Shown here in pieces: positions 5,984 to 12,933 of a DNA stretch of 12,933 bases. The stretch covers positions 1 to 12,933 of the forward strand of contig CAJUKB010000034.1 in the NCBI GenBank assembly GCA_910587325.1, written 5' to 3'. Below the pieces are notes generated by a model. It was not told the DNA's origin and made no database searches. It worked only from the letters and a program-made list of their open reading frames with translations. A program made the position numbers and the translations under genes. How positions within the stretch are numbered: the stretch's first letter is position 1; the number at the start of each line of letters is the position of its first letter. The stretch comes from an uncultured Bacilli bacterium. Lineage in GTDB: Bacteria > Bacillota_I > Bacilli_A > RF39 > UBA660.

Positions 5984-6946
5984 ATGAAAAGAATTAAAAC
6001 AAATAAATATCAAAAAAAATATAGAAGTTGTAGTTTGCCTTTTCTTTTTTATGATAAGAAGAAAAATTCTACGTATTGGCTTTCTTTTGATAAAAGAAGG
6101 AAAGAGTTTTATTGGAGCCAAAATCTATCCTATTCTTTAGAAGATTTAGCTAAAGCTGGTTTATCCTATCATTACCAAGCCAATATTTATTGTTTAGGAA
6201 ATAAAAGAGAAAGACCCAATTATCGAATTAAAGTGAATCATTGTCATTGTTTTGAAGAAGTGATTCATGCTTTATACAAACATCCAGATACTTTTGTTAT
6301 ACCAAAAGAATATTTGAAGGAGTATAGTGAACAAGAATTACGCTATTTAAAACATGTGCAAAATTTTTTTCATATTATTGGATTAAAAGATGAAAAAAGA
6401 AGTAAGGAATTAATGGAAGTTACTACAAAAGTGGATGAATTGTACAGTCAAAAAAGAACTTTAAAAAATCGCTTAGAGTTAAATAAATACTATAAATTGG
6501 AAAGCAAGATGTATGAAAAAGAAAAAATCCAAAGATGTAATAACACAAAAGCAACTTTGTTTTTAAACTATCATAATATGCACATAGATAATGAACGCAT
6601 AATAGAATCTATCTTAAAGGAAGAACGAGATTATCGTATTTATAGAAAACATTTTAAAAATCGTTCTCGAGTAGGAGAAAGACATTTTCTAATAGATAAG
6701 GACGAGAACTATCGTGCCATCTTAGAATTTATGAGTGAAGAAGAAATTAAATTTAAAGATTTAACAGAAAATATGGTAGATTATAAAAGCAGTGGTTTTA
6801 AACATTTTCAAGATTTCAAAAAGGATTTAGAGCAAAAGTTTTTAGAAGAAAGCAAATGGTATAAAGAAAGTTTTAATGAAAATTCGACAATTAGTTACGT
6901 AAAATTTAGAATTTTGGAAATCATAGAAAATAATAGAATAAGATAA
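5984..6946 (+). CDS. Unrecognised basic cytoplasmic protein in operon with CotH
   Basis: This encodes 320 residues rich in Lys, Arg, Tyr and Phe, with no signal peptide or membrane segment. I do not recognise the family. The N-terminal third holds aromatic stretches (STYWLSFDKRRKEFYW) and a His-Cys-His-Cys cluster at residues 86-89 that could bind metal. Residues about 140-185 look like a charged coiled coil. The C-terminal half is helical and charged. AGAGGT lies four bases before the ATG. The gene ends twelve bases before the CotH-like gene, with that gene's ribosome binding site in the gap, so the two are cotranscribed and may act together. It does not show the motifs of the VTC-type polyphosphate polymerases that often neighbour CotH genes. 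Confidence is high that it is a gene and nil on its function. Confidence 0.85.
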   Translation: MKRIKTNKYQKKYRSCSLPFLFYDKKKNSTYWLSFDKRRKEFYWSQNLSYSLEDLAKAGLSYHYQANIYCLGNKRERPNYRIKVNHCHCFEEVIHALYKHPDTFVIPKEYLKEYSEQELRYLKHVQNFFHIIGLKDEKRSKELMEVTTKVDELYSQKRTLKNRLELNKYYKLESKMYEKEKIQRCNNTKATLFLNYHNMHIDNERIIESILKEERDYRIYRKHFKNRSRVGERHFLIDKDENYRAILEFMSEEEIKFKDLTENMVDYKSSGFKHFQDFKKDLEQKFLEESKWYKESFNENSTISYVKFRILEIIENNRIR

Positions 6947-6958
6947 AGAGAGGTACTT

Positions 6959-8221
6959 ATGAAAGAGAATAAAAAGGAAAAGGTTGGAATTAAAGTAATT
7001 CTATTATGTCTTTGTTTTTTCGTTACAATTGGTTTATTAATTTGTTTTTCTAAACCCAAAATAAAAGAGAATGACCAAGAAAGTACAACAGAAGAACTAG
7101 TTGCAAAAGAACCTCCAAAAGTTTCTTTTGAAGGGGATATTTCCAATATGGAAACAAAATCGGATGTTCGAAAGATTAAATTAAAGTATGAAAGTAAAGA
7201 CTTAAATTTTGAAGCTTATACCACAATCAAAATTCAAGGAACTTCTAGTCTTACTTATGATAAAAAGAATTATACGATTACTTTATTTGAAGATGAAAAT
7301 TATGAAAATAAAATGAATGTTGATGTTGGGTTTGGACTTGCTAGTAAGTATTGTTTAAAAGCTAATTGGATAGATAAAACACATGCAAGAAATATTGTCA
7401 CCGCAAGGCTTGCAAGGGCAATACAAAGAAAGTATAATTTATTTTTAGATACTCCCAATAATGGAGTAATTGATGGATTTCCTATTGAAGTTTATAGTAA
7501 TGGAGAATTTTTAGGACTTTATACTTGGAATATTCCAAAAGATGCTTGGATGTTTCAAATGGATGAAAATAACGAAAATCACATTGTTTTAAGTAATGAA
7601 GGCTGGGAAGCGGGAAGTATGTTTACTAGTTTAGCGACTTATCAAGATTGGAGCATAGAAGTAGGAAATGAAGATCAAGAGACACTTAAGAAATTTAATC
7701 GTATGGTTGGATTTGTCAAAAATAGTACCGATAAACTATTTAAAAGCGAATTTTCAAACTATATAGATTTAGACTCCGCTATTCATTATTACATAATGCT
7801 TGAATTTGCAGAACTTCCGGATAATGCAGGAAAAAACATGTTAATGGCAACGTACGATGGCAATATTTGGTATCCTACTTTGTATGATTTAGATACTTCT
7901 TGGGGGACAAATTATACAGGGTCAGGGACTTATGATTATACGTTGATGGATATTGCTTCTAATTCTAATTTATGGAAAAGACTGAAAGAAAACTTTTCAG
8001 AAGAAATTAAAGTGAGGTATTTTGAGTTACGTGAGAGTATTTTAACAAAAGAAAATATTTTAAAAGAATTTGAAGATTTTGAGAATTCTATTCCCCAGAA
8101 AATTTTTGAACGAGAAAAAGAAAAATGGGGGATGGACTTACCAGGTTATGATTTAGAGCAAATAAAGGAGTTTTTGGATATAAGAATTCCCTTAGTAGAT
8201 GAATTTATGAACAACTTATAA
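6959..8221 (+). CDS. CotH-family protein kinase, membrane-anchored
   Basis: This encodes 420 residues. A short basic N-terminus and a membrane segment at about 11-30 suggest a signal anchor that displays the domain outside the cell. The CotH fold begins with IKIQGTSSLTYDKKNY (91-105), corresponding to the family's G-x-S-S...KK-x-Y box. It continues with ANWIDKTHARN (135-145) and the strand IEVYSNGEFLGLY (176-188). The diagnostic catalytic motif YDLDTSWG follows (Asp310, Asp312, Trp315). CotH proteins are atypical kinases; in Bacillus spores CotH phosphorylates coat proteins. Here the substrate is unknown, and the nearby SipW-type proteins are candidates by proximity only. AGAGAGG lies five bases before the ATG. 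It is the second gene of an operon and is followed by a terminator. All visible motif positions are intact. Confidence 0.9.
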   Translation: MKENKKEKVGIKVILLCLCFFVTIGLLICFSKPKIKENDQESTTEELVAKEPPKVSFEGDISNMETKSDVRKIKLKYESKDLNFEAYTTIKIQGTSSLTYDKKNYTITLFEDENYENKMNVDVGFGLASKYCLKANWIDKTHARNIVTARLARAIQRKYNLFLDTPNNGVIDGFPIEVYSNGEFLGLYTWNIPKDAWMFQMDENNENHIVLSNEGWEAGSMFTSLATYQDWSIEVGNEDQETLKKFNRMVGFVKNSTDKLFKSEFSNYIDLDSAIHYYIMLEFAELPDNAGKNMLMATYDGNIWYPTLYDLDTSWGTNYTGSGTYDYTLMDIASNSNLWKRLKENFSEEIKVRYFELRESILTKENILKEFEDFENSIPQKIFEREKEKWGMDLPGYDLEQIKEFLDIRIPLVDEFMNNL

Positions 8222-8243
8222 GAAGGAGGAAACTCTTTCTTTT
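8220..8243 (+). terminator. Terminator after the CotH gene
   Basis: AAGAAGGAG (8220-8228), GAAA tetraloop, CTCTTTCTT (8233-8241): a 9-bp stem with one G-U pair, then a short T-run to 8243. Its 5' arm contains AAGGAGG, which imitates a ribosome binding site, but no start codon follows. Confidence 0.75.
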
Positions 8244-8445
8244 CTAATTTTGTTTTCTAGTTGGAAAAGTTTTAAAGAATAACAAAAAAATTTATTAAAA
8301 GTATTTGTACATTCTTGAATGGATGGTAGGTTGGTACTTATTTCTATTTGTTTTTGCAAATCTAATTATAAAGTAAATTTTGGGTACTAACCTTTTTTAA
8401 TTTTCTTTTGACTTCGGGAAAACTCGCTCCAATAAAAGTTAAAAT
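8244..8445. other. Gene-free intergenic stretch
   Basis: The gap between the CotH terminator and the next promoter holds no credible reading frame on either strand. Its only notable content is the long hairpin with a T-run at 8329-8398. The stretch from 8244 to 8328 and the bases from 8399 to 8445 are AT-rich, with nothing I can assign. Confidence 0.7.
8329..8398 (+). terminator. Long branched hairpin with T-run: second terminator or 3' end of a small RNA
   Basis: GGTTGGTAC (8329-8337) pairs with GTACTAACC (8384-8392) over nine positions with one G-U pair. Inside it TTATTT can pair with AAGTAA, and ATTTG with CAAAT. Six T follow directly (8393-8398). The T-run on one side fixes the plus orientation. 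It is separated from CotH by an independent terminator, so it could end a small RNA starting within the gap, but no convincing promoter is visible. Confidence 0.5.
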
Positions 8446-8473
8446 TTGACATATTTTTTTTTTATGCTATAAT
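8446..8473 (+). promoter_or_regulatory. Strong promoter of the L,D-transpeptidase gene
   Basis: Perfect TTGACA (8446-8451), 16-base spacer containing a ten-T run, and a perfect extended -10 TGC-TATAAT (TATAAT at 8468-8473). It is the closest match to consensus in the window. Confidence 0.92.
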
Positions 8474-8528
8474 ACGAAAGGTTTTTTAAGAAAAAAATTA
8501 ATAAGAATGGAGAGGAAGAATAACAATT

Positions 8529-10088
8529 ATGAATCGTATGAAAGATAAGAAAAAATTTTTATTGTTGCTTTTAACAAGTTTATTAAGTACTAAAATATTT
8601 GGATGCGATTATACTAGTGTAGAAGATGATGCTGAAAAAATAGAAAATGTTAATCTTGAGGATATAACTTCTAATGAATTTTTAAAAAAATATGAAGAAA
8701 TGGAATTATTAGATATTACACCAAATGCTAATATTTCTAATGATGTTCCAATTATGGATATATTAAGGGAAGAGGATTCTGTATATGATATTGTTTTAGA
8801 CGAAACTACAGAAAACTCTGAGGAATCATATGAAGAAGAATTTATTCCAAATTATGAAATAACGAAAATACCAAGTATAACAGCAATTGATGATGTTAAT
8901 ATTCGTGATGAGGCTACTATTTATGCTCCAATTATGGGATTGCTAAAAGAAGGAGATTCTATAAAAATGGTGGGTCATTCAGATGGTTGGTATGAAGTAA
9001 AGTATTATAATAGAGTGGCTTATGTAAGTGATGACTATGCAAAAGATTCTGTAATCTATGATATAACAGGAGAAGTCTTGAAAACCTGCTATACTACTGA
9101 AAGTATAGAAGTATCTTTTACGAATGAATTAAATGGTAAAGGAAAGAATAGTTTGTTAGCAATTCCTAAATATGAAAGTGTAGAAATCTATGAGGAAACA
9201 GAAACAGAATATTTAGTGAAAACAAGTGAATATGTTGGTTATATAGAAAAACAAAGTATAGACAAATATCTTATGGATGAATTAAAGCCAAATTATGAAA
9301 TTGTTGCAGTACCAAGTGTCACGGCAACTTCAAAAGTGAATATTCGAAAAAGTGCAGAAAATGGAGAAGTAATCGGCTCTTTAATAGAAGGTGCCTCTTT
9401 AAAAATGCTTAATAAGTTAGATAATGGTTGGTATGAAGTTGAGTATTATGATTGTACGGGATACATAAGTGGAGATTATGTGTATGAATCTTCCTATTAT
9501 GATATAACGGGAGATATCTTAAAAATATGCTATGCTACAGAAGAAGTGGAATTAATTATTCCTGCAAGTTTAAATAGTAACGGAATAGACGAAAAAGTAT
9601 CCATTCCTGAATTAGAAGATTTTGAAATCTATGAAGAAACAGATAACAATTATTTAGTGAAAACTCATGATTATATCGGTTTTGTGCAAAAACAAAACTT
9701 AGAACAATTGAGTGGGACTTTAATTACAGTAGATATAAGTAGCCAAGAAATAACAATGTATGAAAATAATGAAGTGATATTAAGAGCACCTGTAGTTACA
9801 GGTAATCCAAATAAAGGAAATGCTACACATCAAGGATTATTTGAAATTTATCGTATAGCTGAAAAAACTTATTTAAAGGGTCCTGGTTATAGTTCATATG
9901 TTGATGTTATGATGTATTTTTATAAAGGAGAAGGACTTCATAATGCTAGTTGGCGAACTCAGGCGGTAATGGGTGGAAATACCTATATTACAAATGGTTC
10001 TCATGGGTGCGTCAATATGCTACATGATGATGCATTTGAAGTATTAGAGCATTCTGAAATTGGGACTAGAGTTTTAGTAAAAGAATAA
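8529..10088 (+). CDS. Exported SH3-domain L,D-transpeptidase (YkuD family)
   Basis: This encodes 519 residues. A basic start and a Leu-rich core (10-20) precede Cys26 in KIFGC, which could be a lipobox although Phe at -2 is unusual; otherwise it is an ordinary signal or anchor. An acidic linker runs to about 105. Two bacterial SH3 domains start at the VNIR motifs (123 and 270), each with GWYEV and a Gly/Ala-Tyr-[VI]-S strand. Each is followed by a second beta module (YDITG...EIYEET...YLVKT). The YkuD catalytic domain spans about 396-519, with the nucleophile Cys494 in SHGCVN, His492 and an upstream GLHNASW. The enzyme forms 3-3 crosslinks or attaches proteins to peptidoglycan, with the SH3 domains holding the wall. 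GGAGAGGAAG precedes the ATG. The gene is transcribed alone from a near-consensus promoter. Confidence 0.92.
   Translation: MNRMKDKKKFLLLLLTSLLSTKIFGCDYTSVEDDAEKIENVNLEDITSNEFLKKYEEMELLDITPNANISNDVPIMDILREEDSVYDIVLDETTENSEESYEEEFIPNYEITKIPSITAIDDVNIRDEATIYAPIMGLLKEGDSIKMVGHSDGWYEVKYYNRVAYVSDDYAKDSVIYDITGEVLKTCYTTESIEVSFTNELNGKGKNSLLAIPKYESVEIYEETETEYLVKTSEYVGYIEKQSIDKYLMDELKPNYEIVAVPSVTATSKVNIRKSAENGEVIGSLIEGASLKMLNKLDNGWYEVEYYDCTGYISGDYVYESSYYDITGDILKICYATEEVELIIPASLNSNGIDEKVSIPELEDFEIYEETDNNYLVKTHDYIGFVQKQNLEQLSGTLITVDISSQEITMYENNEVILRAPVVTGNPNKGNATHQGLFEIYRIAEKTYLKGPGYSSYVDVMMYFYKGEGLHNASWRTQAVMGGNTYITNGSHGCVNMLHDDAFEVLEHSEIGTRVLVKE
8847..9713 (+). repeat. Coding tandem duplication in the transpeptidase gene, about 441-bp unit
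   Basis: Residues 107-253 and 254-395 align end to end with equal spacing. PNYEI recurs 147 residues apart, VNIR 147 residues apart, and GWYEV, YDITG and YLVKT recur in the same order. Sequence identity is moderate, so the duplication is old. Confidence 0.85.
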
Positions 10089-10125
10089 AAGCTAGATTAG
10101 AACTTTGGCAAAAAGAAATATAGTG

Positions 10126-10153
10126 AACAAGGAGTAAAGTTTCCTTGTTTTTT
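10126..10153 (+). terminator. Terminator after the L,D-transpeptidase gene
   Basis: AACAAGGA (10126-10133) pairs with TCCTTGTT (10142-10149) around an eight-base loop, with six T (10148-10153). Confidence 0.85.
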
Positions 10154-10174
10154 AATATAAAATAATTGTATAAT
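10145..10174 (+). promoter_or_regulatory. Promoter of the ClpX-like pseudogene
   Basis: Perfect TATAAT (10169-10174) with TTGTTT (10145-10150) 18 bases upstream, the latter inside the terminator arm. The promoter still looks functional although the gene is broken. Confidence 0.55.
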
Positions 10175-10199
10175 AAGCAACAAGGGAAGAAGTGAAATT

Positions 10200-10676
10200 G
10201 TGGAATTAGTACAAGTTTATGAGCATAAAAAGGTGAAAATAAATGATGAGATTAAAGATATGTTAAAAATATCTTATGTCACTTATATAGAAGTTAATGA
10301 CGATATTGCGACATTAAATCATCCAAAAGATAAAAGAGTAAAAAAGCTATTTAAAGATATGAATGCTATTAAAAATGAAGATTATATATTTGAAATTGTA
10401 AATACTAAATTGATAAGATGTGGTGATGAATCATTAACTAAAGAGGAACTTTTAGAAAAGGCAAAAAATATTTTATTAGGTATGTATTACGAAATTCATT
10501 CCCAAGACGGAATTATTTTATTTATTCAAGAGGTATTTGATGAAAATATTCAAGAAATGTATAATCGAAGTGTTGTTCCAAGTTTAAATAAACAATTTGA
10601 TGCTTTAATTAACAATATGGGAAGTTTTGAATCAATTAGATTAGATGCTAATATTATGTCTCAAATTTTAGCTTAA
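10200..10676 (+). CDS. N-terminal fragment of the ClpX-like gene, possibly still translated
   Basis: A 158-residue frame that begins with GTG behind AGGGAAG and ends at the TAA inside the decaying ClpX-like gene. It has no signal peptide, no membrane segment and no recognised motif. The charged start (VYEHKKVKINDEI) suggests a soluble regulatory or substrate-recognition domain in front of the AAA+ module. The codons after the TAA continue in the same frame toward the Walker A motif, so this is best read as the broken N-terminus, with TAA possibly from a CAA codon. A stand-alone 158-residue protein remains possible because promoter and start are intact. Confidence 0.5.
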   Translation: MELVQVYEHKKVKINDEIKDMLKISYVTYIEVNDDIATLNHPKDKRVKKLFKDMNAIKNEDYIFEIVNTKLIRCGDESLTKEELLEKAKNILLGMYYEIHSQDGIILFIQEVFDENIQEMYNRSVVPSLNKQFDALINNMGSFESIRLDANIMSQILA

Positions 10677-11015
10677 AAGAATAGTTTAGAATTACAAGAT
10701 TCCAATACTTTTAAAAGTGTAACAGATTATGATATTAAAGGCATGTACAAAAGTTTAAAAGAAATTGTTTTTGGCCAAGATTGACTGTTAAAAGTTTTAC
10801 TTGCTCATATTATTAAAAATGTATCTTTATCTTACTCCAAATTTGATGCAGAAATGATTAAAAGATTAAAAAATAATATATTATTGGTAGGACCAACAAG
10901 TACGGGAAAAACTTTGATGGTTGAAAGTTTGGCTCAAAGATGTTCCTTATATTATTTGTGATGCCACAAGATATACTTCTAATGGTTATAGTGAGAAGAT
11001 ATAGAATCTATTTTA

Positions 11016-11633
11016 GTGAATTTTTATCGTAAATATAATGAAGATAAAGAAAAAATCCAACATGGGATTGTATTTTTAGATGAAGTGGATAAAATATGTA
11101 TAGTAAATGAAAAAGATGAAAAACACCATGTTACTACAACTGATGTGCAAGAAAGTTTATTAAAATTATTAGATGGAACGAGAGTTACCAAAACGATTCG
11201 AAAAGGATTATCTGAAGAACATTTATCAATTGATACTTCCAAAATGACTTTTGTCTTATCTGGAGCATTTACTAAAATTTTTGAGGCGGAAAGTGAAATA
11301 TCTGAAAAAATACTAATAAAATATGGAATGAAATCCGAATTAGCAGGCAGATTGAGAACAAAAATTGTTTTAAATAAACCAACTAAGAAAGATTTGAGAA
11401 ATGCCTTAATTCATGGTAAATATAGTTATCTAAAACTATTTAATTCTTATTTAGAAATGTTAAATATAGATTATGAAGTGGATAGTTTTATTGATTTCAT
11501 AGTTGATTTCGCATATGAGATGAATCTTGGCTATAATGGTCTTGGAATTGCAATAAGCAAATATATTGATGAATATTTATTTGATTTAATGAGTGGAGAT
11601 ATTCAAAAATTGGTGTATCAAATTAAAAAATAA
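11016..11633 (+). pseudogene. C-terminal fragment of the ClpX-like gene
   Basis: A 205-residue open stretch carrying Walker B (FLDEVDKI), LLKLLDGT, the DTSKMTFVLSGAF strand, the GRL element and the C-terminal helical lid. It lacks Walker A, which lies upstream of the second frameshift. No ribosome binding site precedes the GTG at 11016, so independent translation is unlikely. It is the distal part of the pseudogene described at 10200-11633. Confidence 0.65.
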
Positions 11634-11707
11634 ATTTGTGACCTTGATTCGTCCCAATTCGTCCTACAAGCTATTGGCAATAGTAAAATAAAAATAATGA
11701 AAGTTAT

Positions 11708-11716
11708 GTTATAATG
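11708..11716 (+). promoter_or_regulatory. Extended -10 promoter of dinD
   Basis: TGT-TATAAT with perfect TATAAT at 11711-11716. The expected -35 position (about 11688-11693) is only A/T-rich. The -10 lies within two adjacent copies of ATGTTATA (11707-11714 and 11715-11722). No GAAC-N4-GTTC LexA box of the Bacillus type is visible between 11634 and 11742. Confidence 0.6.
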
Positions 11717-11741
11717 TTATAAGAAGGGGATATTTATAAAA

Positions 11742-12581
11742 ATGAATGAAATAAAATTATATAAAGAAAAAACTTTTGATGATATTAAACATATTGATTC
11801 TAATGGATATGAATATTGGTTGGCTCGTGAATTACAAAAAGCACTAGAATATAAAGACTGGAGAAATTTTGAGAAAGTAATAAATAAAGCAGTTATATCA
11901 GCTAAAAATAGTACTAATGTAGATGAAGATTGGGTTGTTGAGGTTAACAAGCCAATAAAAACTGGTAAGGGCAAAGAAGAATTTGTTAGAGATTATAGAT
12001 TATCACGATATATATGTTATTTAATAGTTCAGAATGCAGACCCTAATAAAGAAGTTGTTGCTTTAGGACAAACCTATTTTGCAGTACAAACAAGAAAGCA
12101 AGAATTAACTGAGAAAGAATATAGTGAATTAACTGAAGATGAAAAGAGGTTTTATCAAAGAAGTTTAACTAAAAAAGGGAATTATTCCCTAAATCAAGCT
12201 GCTAAGAAAGCAGGAGTTAAAAACTTTGACTTATTTCATAATGCAGGCTATAAAGGCTTATACAATGGTGAAACAGCAGATGATATTGCAAAAAGAAAAG
12301 GACTAAGATATCGAGAAGATATTTTAGATAATATGGGAAGTGATGAATTAATTGCTAATTTATTTAGAATCTCTCAAACTGAGCAAAAATTAAAAAGAGA
12401 TAGTATTAGTAGTGAAAAAGAAGCAAATCAAACTCATTATACTATAGGAAAAAATATTAGAGAGGTAATTGCTAAAAATGGTGGAACTATGCCCGAGAAA
12501 TTACCAACACCTAAAAAATCATTAAAAGAATTAGAAAAAGAGAATAAGAATAAACTTGTAAGTAATGTAAACAATAAATAA
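11742..12581 (+). CDS. dinD: DNA damage-inducible protein D (DinD)
   Basis: This encodes 279 residues, close to the length of Escherichia coli DinD. The N-terminal half is a BRO-like domain (about 20-125) with YWLARELQKALEYKDWRNF, a DYRLSRYICYLIVQNADP core and GQTYFAVQTRKQEL. The C-terminal half has AGYKGLYNGETADDIAKRKG, NMGSDELIANLFRISQTEQK, a THYTIGKNIRE segment and the end motif GGTMPEKLPTPKKSLKELE, all characteristic of the family. In E. coli DinD is SOS-induced and inhibits RecA-driven strand exchange; that activity is assumed by homology. AGAAGGGG precedes the ATG. It is intact between two broken genes. DinD genes are common on mobile and accessory DNA, which fits this end of the window. 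Confidence 0.93.
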   Translation: MNEIKLYKEKTFDDIKHIDSNGYEYWLARELQKALEYKDWRNFEKVINKAVISAKNSTNVDEDWVVEVNKPIKTGKGKEEFVRDYRLSRYICYLIVQNADPNKEVVALGQTYFAVQTRKQELTEKEYSELTEDEKRFYQRSLTKKGNYSLNQAAKKAGVKNFDLFHNAGYKGLYNGETADDIAKRKGLRYREDILDNMGSDELIANLFRISQTEQKLKRDSISSEKEANQTHYTIGKNIREVIAKNGGTMPEKLPTPKKSLKELEKENKNKLVSNVNNK

Positions 12582-12622
12582 AAAATTGACTGTTTTCAAA
12601 TAATCTATGAGGTGGTGTGAAC

Positions 12623-12910
12623 ATGGAACAACAAAATATATATGACAATAGAGAATTTTTTAAAGAATATCAAAGTTTACGAGATAGTTTAAGTGCAAAT
12701 GAATTAATTGAGATTCCACAATTATTCGAGTTAATTGATGATGTAAAAAACTTATCAATATTGGATTTAGGTTGCGGAACTGGTAAGCATGATAGAAAAT
12801 TGATTGAAATGGGTGCAAAAAAAGTTATTGGAATTGATTTGTCACATAATATGATAAATGAGGCAATTAAAAATACCAATAATAGGCTTGTCCCGAAACT
12901 AAAAAATTGA
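12623..12910 (+). pseudogene. Truncated class I SAM-dependent methyltransferase
   Basis: This encodes 95 residues where the family normally has over 200. DNREFFKEYQSLR and a helical segment (30-43) precede motif I, ILDLGCGTGKH (46-56), the SAM-binding Gly-rich loop. VIGIDLSHNMINEA (68-81) follows with the acidic residue that binds the ribose. The frame then changes character to NRLVPKLKN and stops with TGA followed at once by TAA. Substrate-binding and later catalytic strands are missing, so the product cannot be active alone. The start at 12623 is chosen because GAGGTGG (12609-12615) lies seven bases upstream, rather than GTG 12617. It is 41 bases after dinD with no evident promoter, so probably cotranscribed. 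The bases from about 12885 onward may belong to a different element. Confidence 0.7.
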
Positions 12911-12933
12911 TAAAATAAAATTGCTTAGATATA

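Larger units (their letters stand above)
10200..11633 (+). pseudogene. Decaying ClpX-like AAA+ ATPase gene
   Basis: One ancestral frame can be followed from GTG 10200 to TAA 11631-11633, about 478 codons. It is interrupted by TAA at 10674-10676, TGA at 10782-10784 (in VFGQD-stop-LLKVLL) and two frameshifts. The segment 10942-10994 is readable only in the next frame (VPYIICDATRYTSNGYS), after which the original frame resumes at 10995 with EDIESIL. ClpX features are clear: the GQ-D entry motif, Walker A GPTSTGKT (10890-10913), the DAT...GY-GED box, Walker B IVFLDEVDK (11067-11093), LLKLLDGT, and a GRL element. The usual sensor-2 Gly-x-Arg is replaced by GYNGLG, and the N-terminal part lacks the ClpX zinc finger, so this was a divergent unfoldase, not the housekeeping clpX. 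The promoter upstream looks intact. Confidence 0.8.

Noticed and set aside
6895..7146. Minus-strand open frame of 83 codons
   Set aside because: Antisense to the junction and start of the CotH gene, without a start context.
8222..8260. AAGGAGG after CotH as a ribosome binding site for a hidden gene
   Set aside because: No start codon with an open frame follows; the bases form the 5' arm of a terminator.
10782..10784. TGA read as tryptophan (Mycoplasma-type code)
   Set aside because: All other genes use TGG for every visible Trp, and this gene carries a TAA and frameshifts as well, so it is a nonsense codon in a pseudogene.
11024..11242. Minus-strand open frame of 72 codons
   Set aside because: Antisense to the Walker B part of the ClpX-like pseudogene; no supporting signals.
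11717..11974. Minus-strand open frame of 85 codons
   Set aside because: Antisense to the start of dinD, which has clear family motifs.
12586..12625. TTGACT at 12586 as a promoter for the methyltransferase fragment
   Set aside because: No -10 lies at 16-18 bases; the only candidate, TAATCT, is nine bases away.
12670..12879. Minus-strand open frame of 69 codons
   Set aside because: Antisense to the methyltransferase fragment, whose SAM motif is unmistakable.

Overview
The window is strongly AT-rich and looks like an uncultured or host-associated low-GC Bacillota (Bacilli/Erysipelotrichia-like or Clostridia-like). Supporting signs are Shine-Dalgarno sites of the AGGAGG type, short U-tract intrinsic terminators, sigma-A-type promoters with many extended -10 elements, and a SipW/TasA-type secretion locus. 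All tryptophans in the intact genes are read from TGG, so the standard bacterial code applies. No part of the assignment rests on a database search.

Left edge (1-850): about 170 nt of structured sequence ends in a strong hairpin and resembles the right end, and the guide-RNA (omegaRNA) region, of an IS200/IS605-type TnpB element whose body lies outside the window. Next come a doubtful 69-residue minus-strand reading frame and a minus-strand tRNA-Cys(GCA) with its own promoter and terminator.

Centre (850-5840): a SipW-type locus of five plus-strand genes. A secreted TasA/camelysin-like protein is followed by a membrane-anchored protein with fourteen calcium-loop repeats, a SipW-like (ER-type) signal peptidase, a small membrane-anchored protein and a larger two-part SipW-type cargo. 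The four non-peptidase proteins share a loose C-terminal beta-sandwich signature. Each gene has its own terminator and promoter packed into short gaps.

Second block (5880-10150): an unrecognised basic cytoplasmic protein forms a two-gene operon with a membrane-anchored CotH-family kinase. A long-hairpin intergenic region follows, then a strongly promoted, secreted SH3/L,D-transpeptidase with an internal 147-residue tandem duplication. A reasonable reading is that SipW and CotH process and phosphorylate exported matrix proteins while the transpeptidase remodels the wall. This joint role is inference from proximity and families only.

Right edge (10150-12933): a decaying ClpX-like AAA+ gene (two nonsense codons and a pair of compensating frameshifts), an intact dinD, and a methyltransferase cut off after its SAM-binding motifs. 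This end looks like a degraded accessory region.
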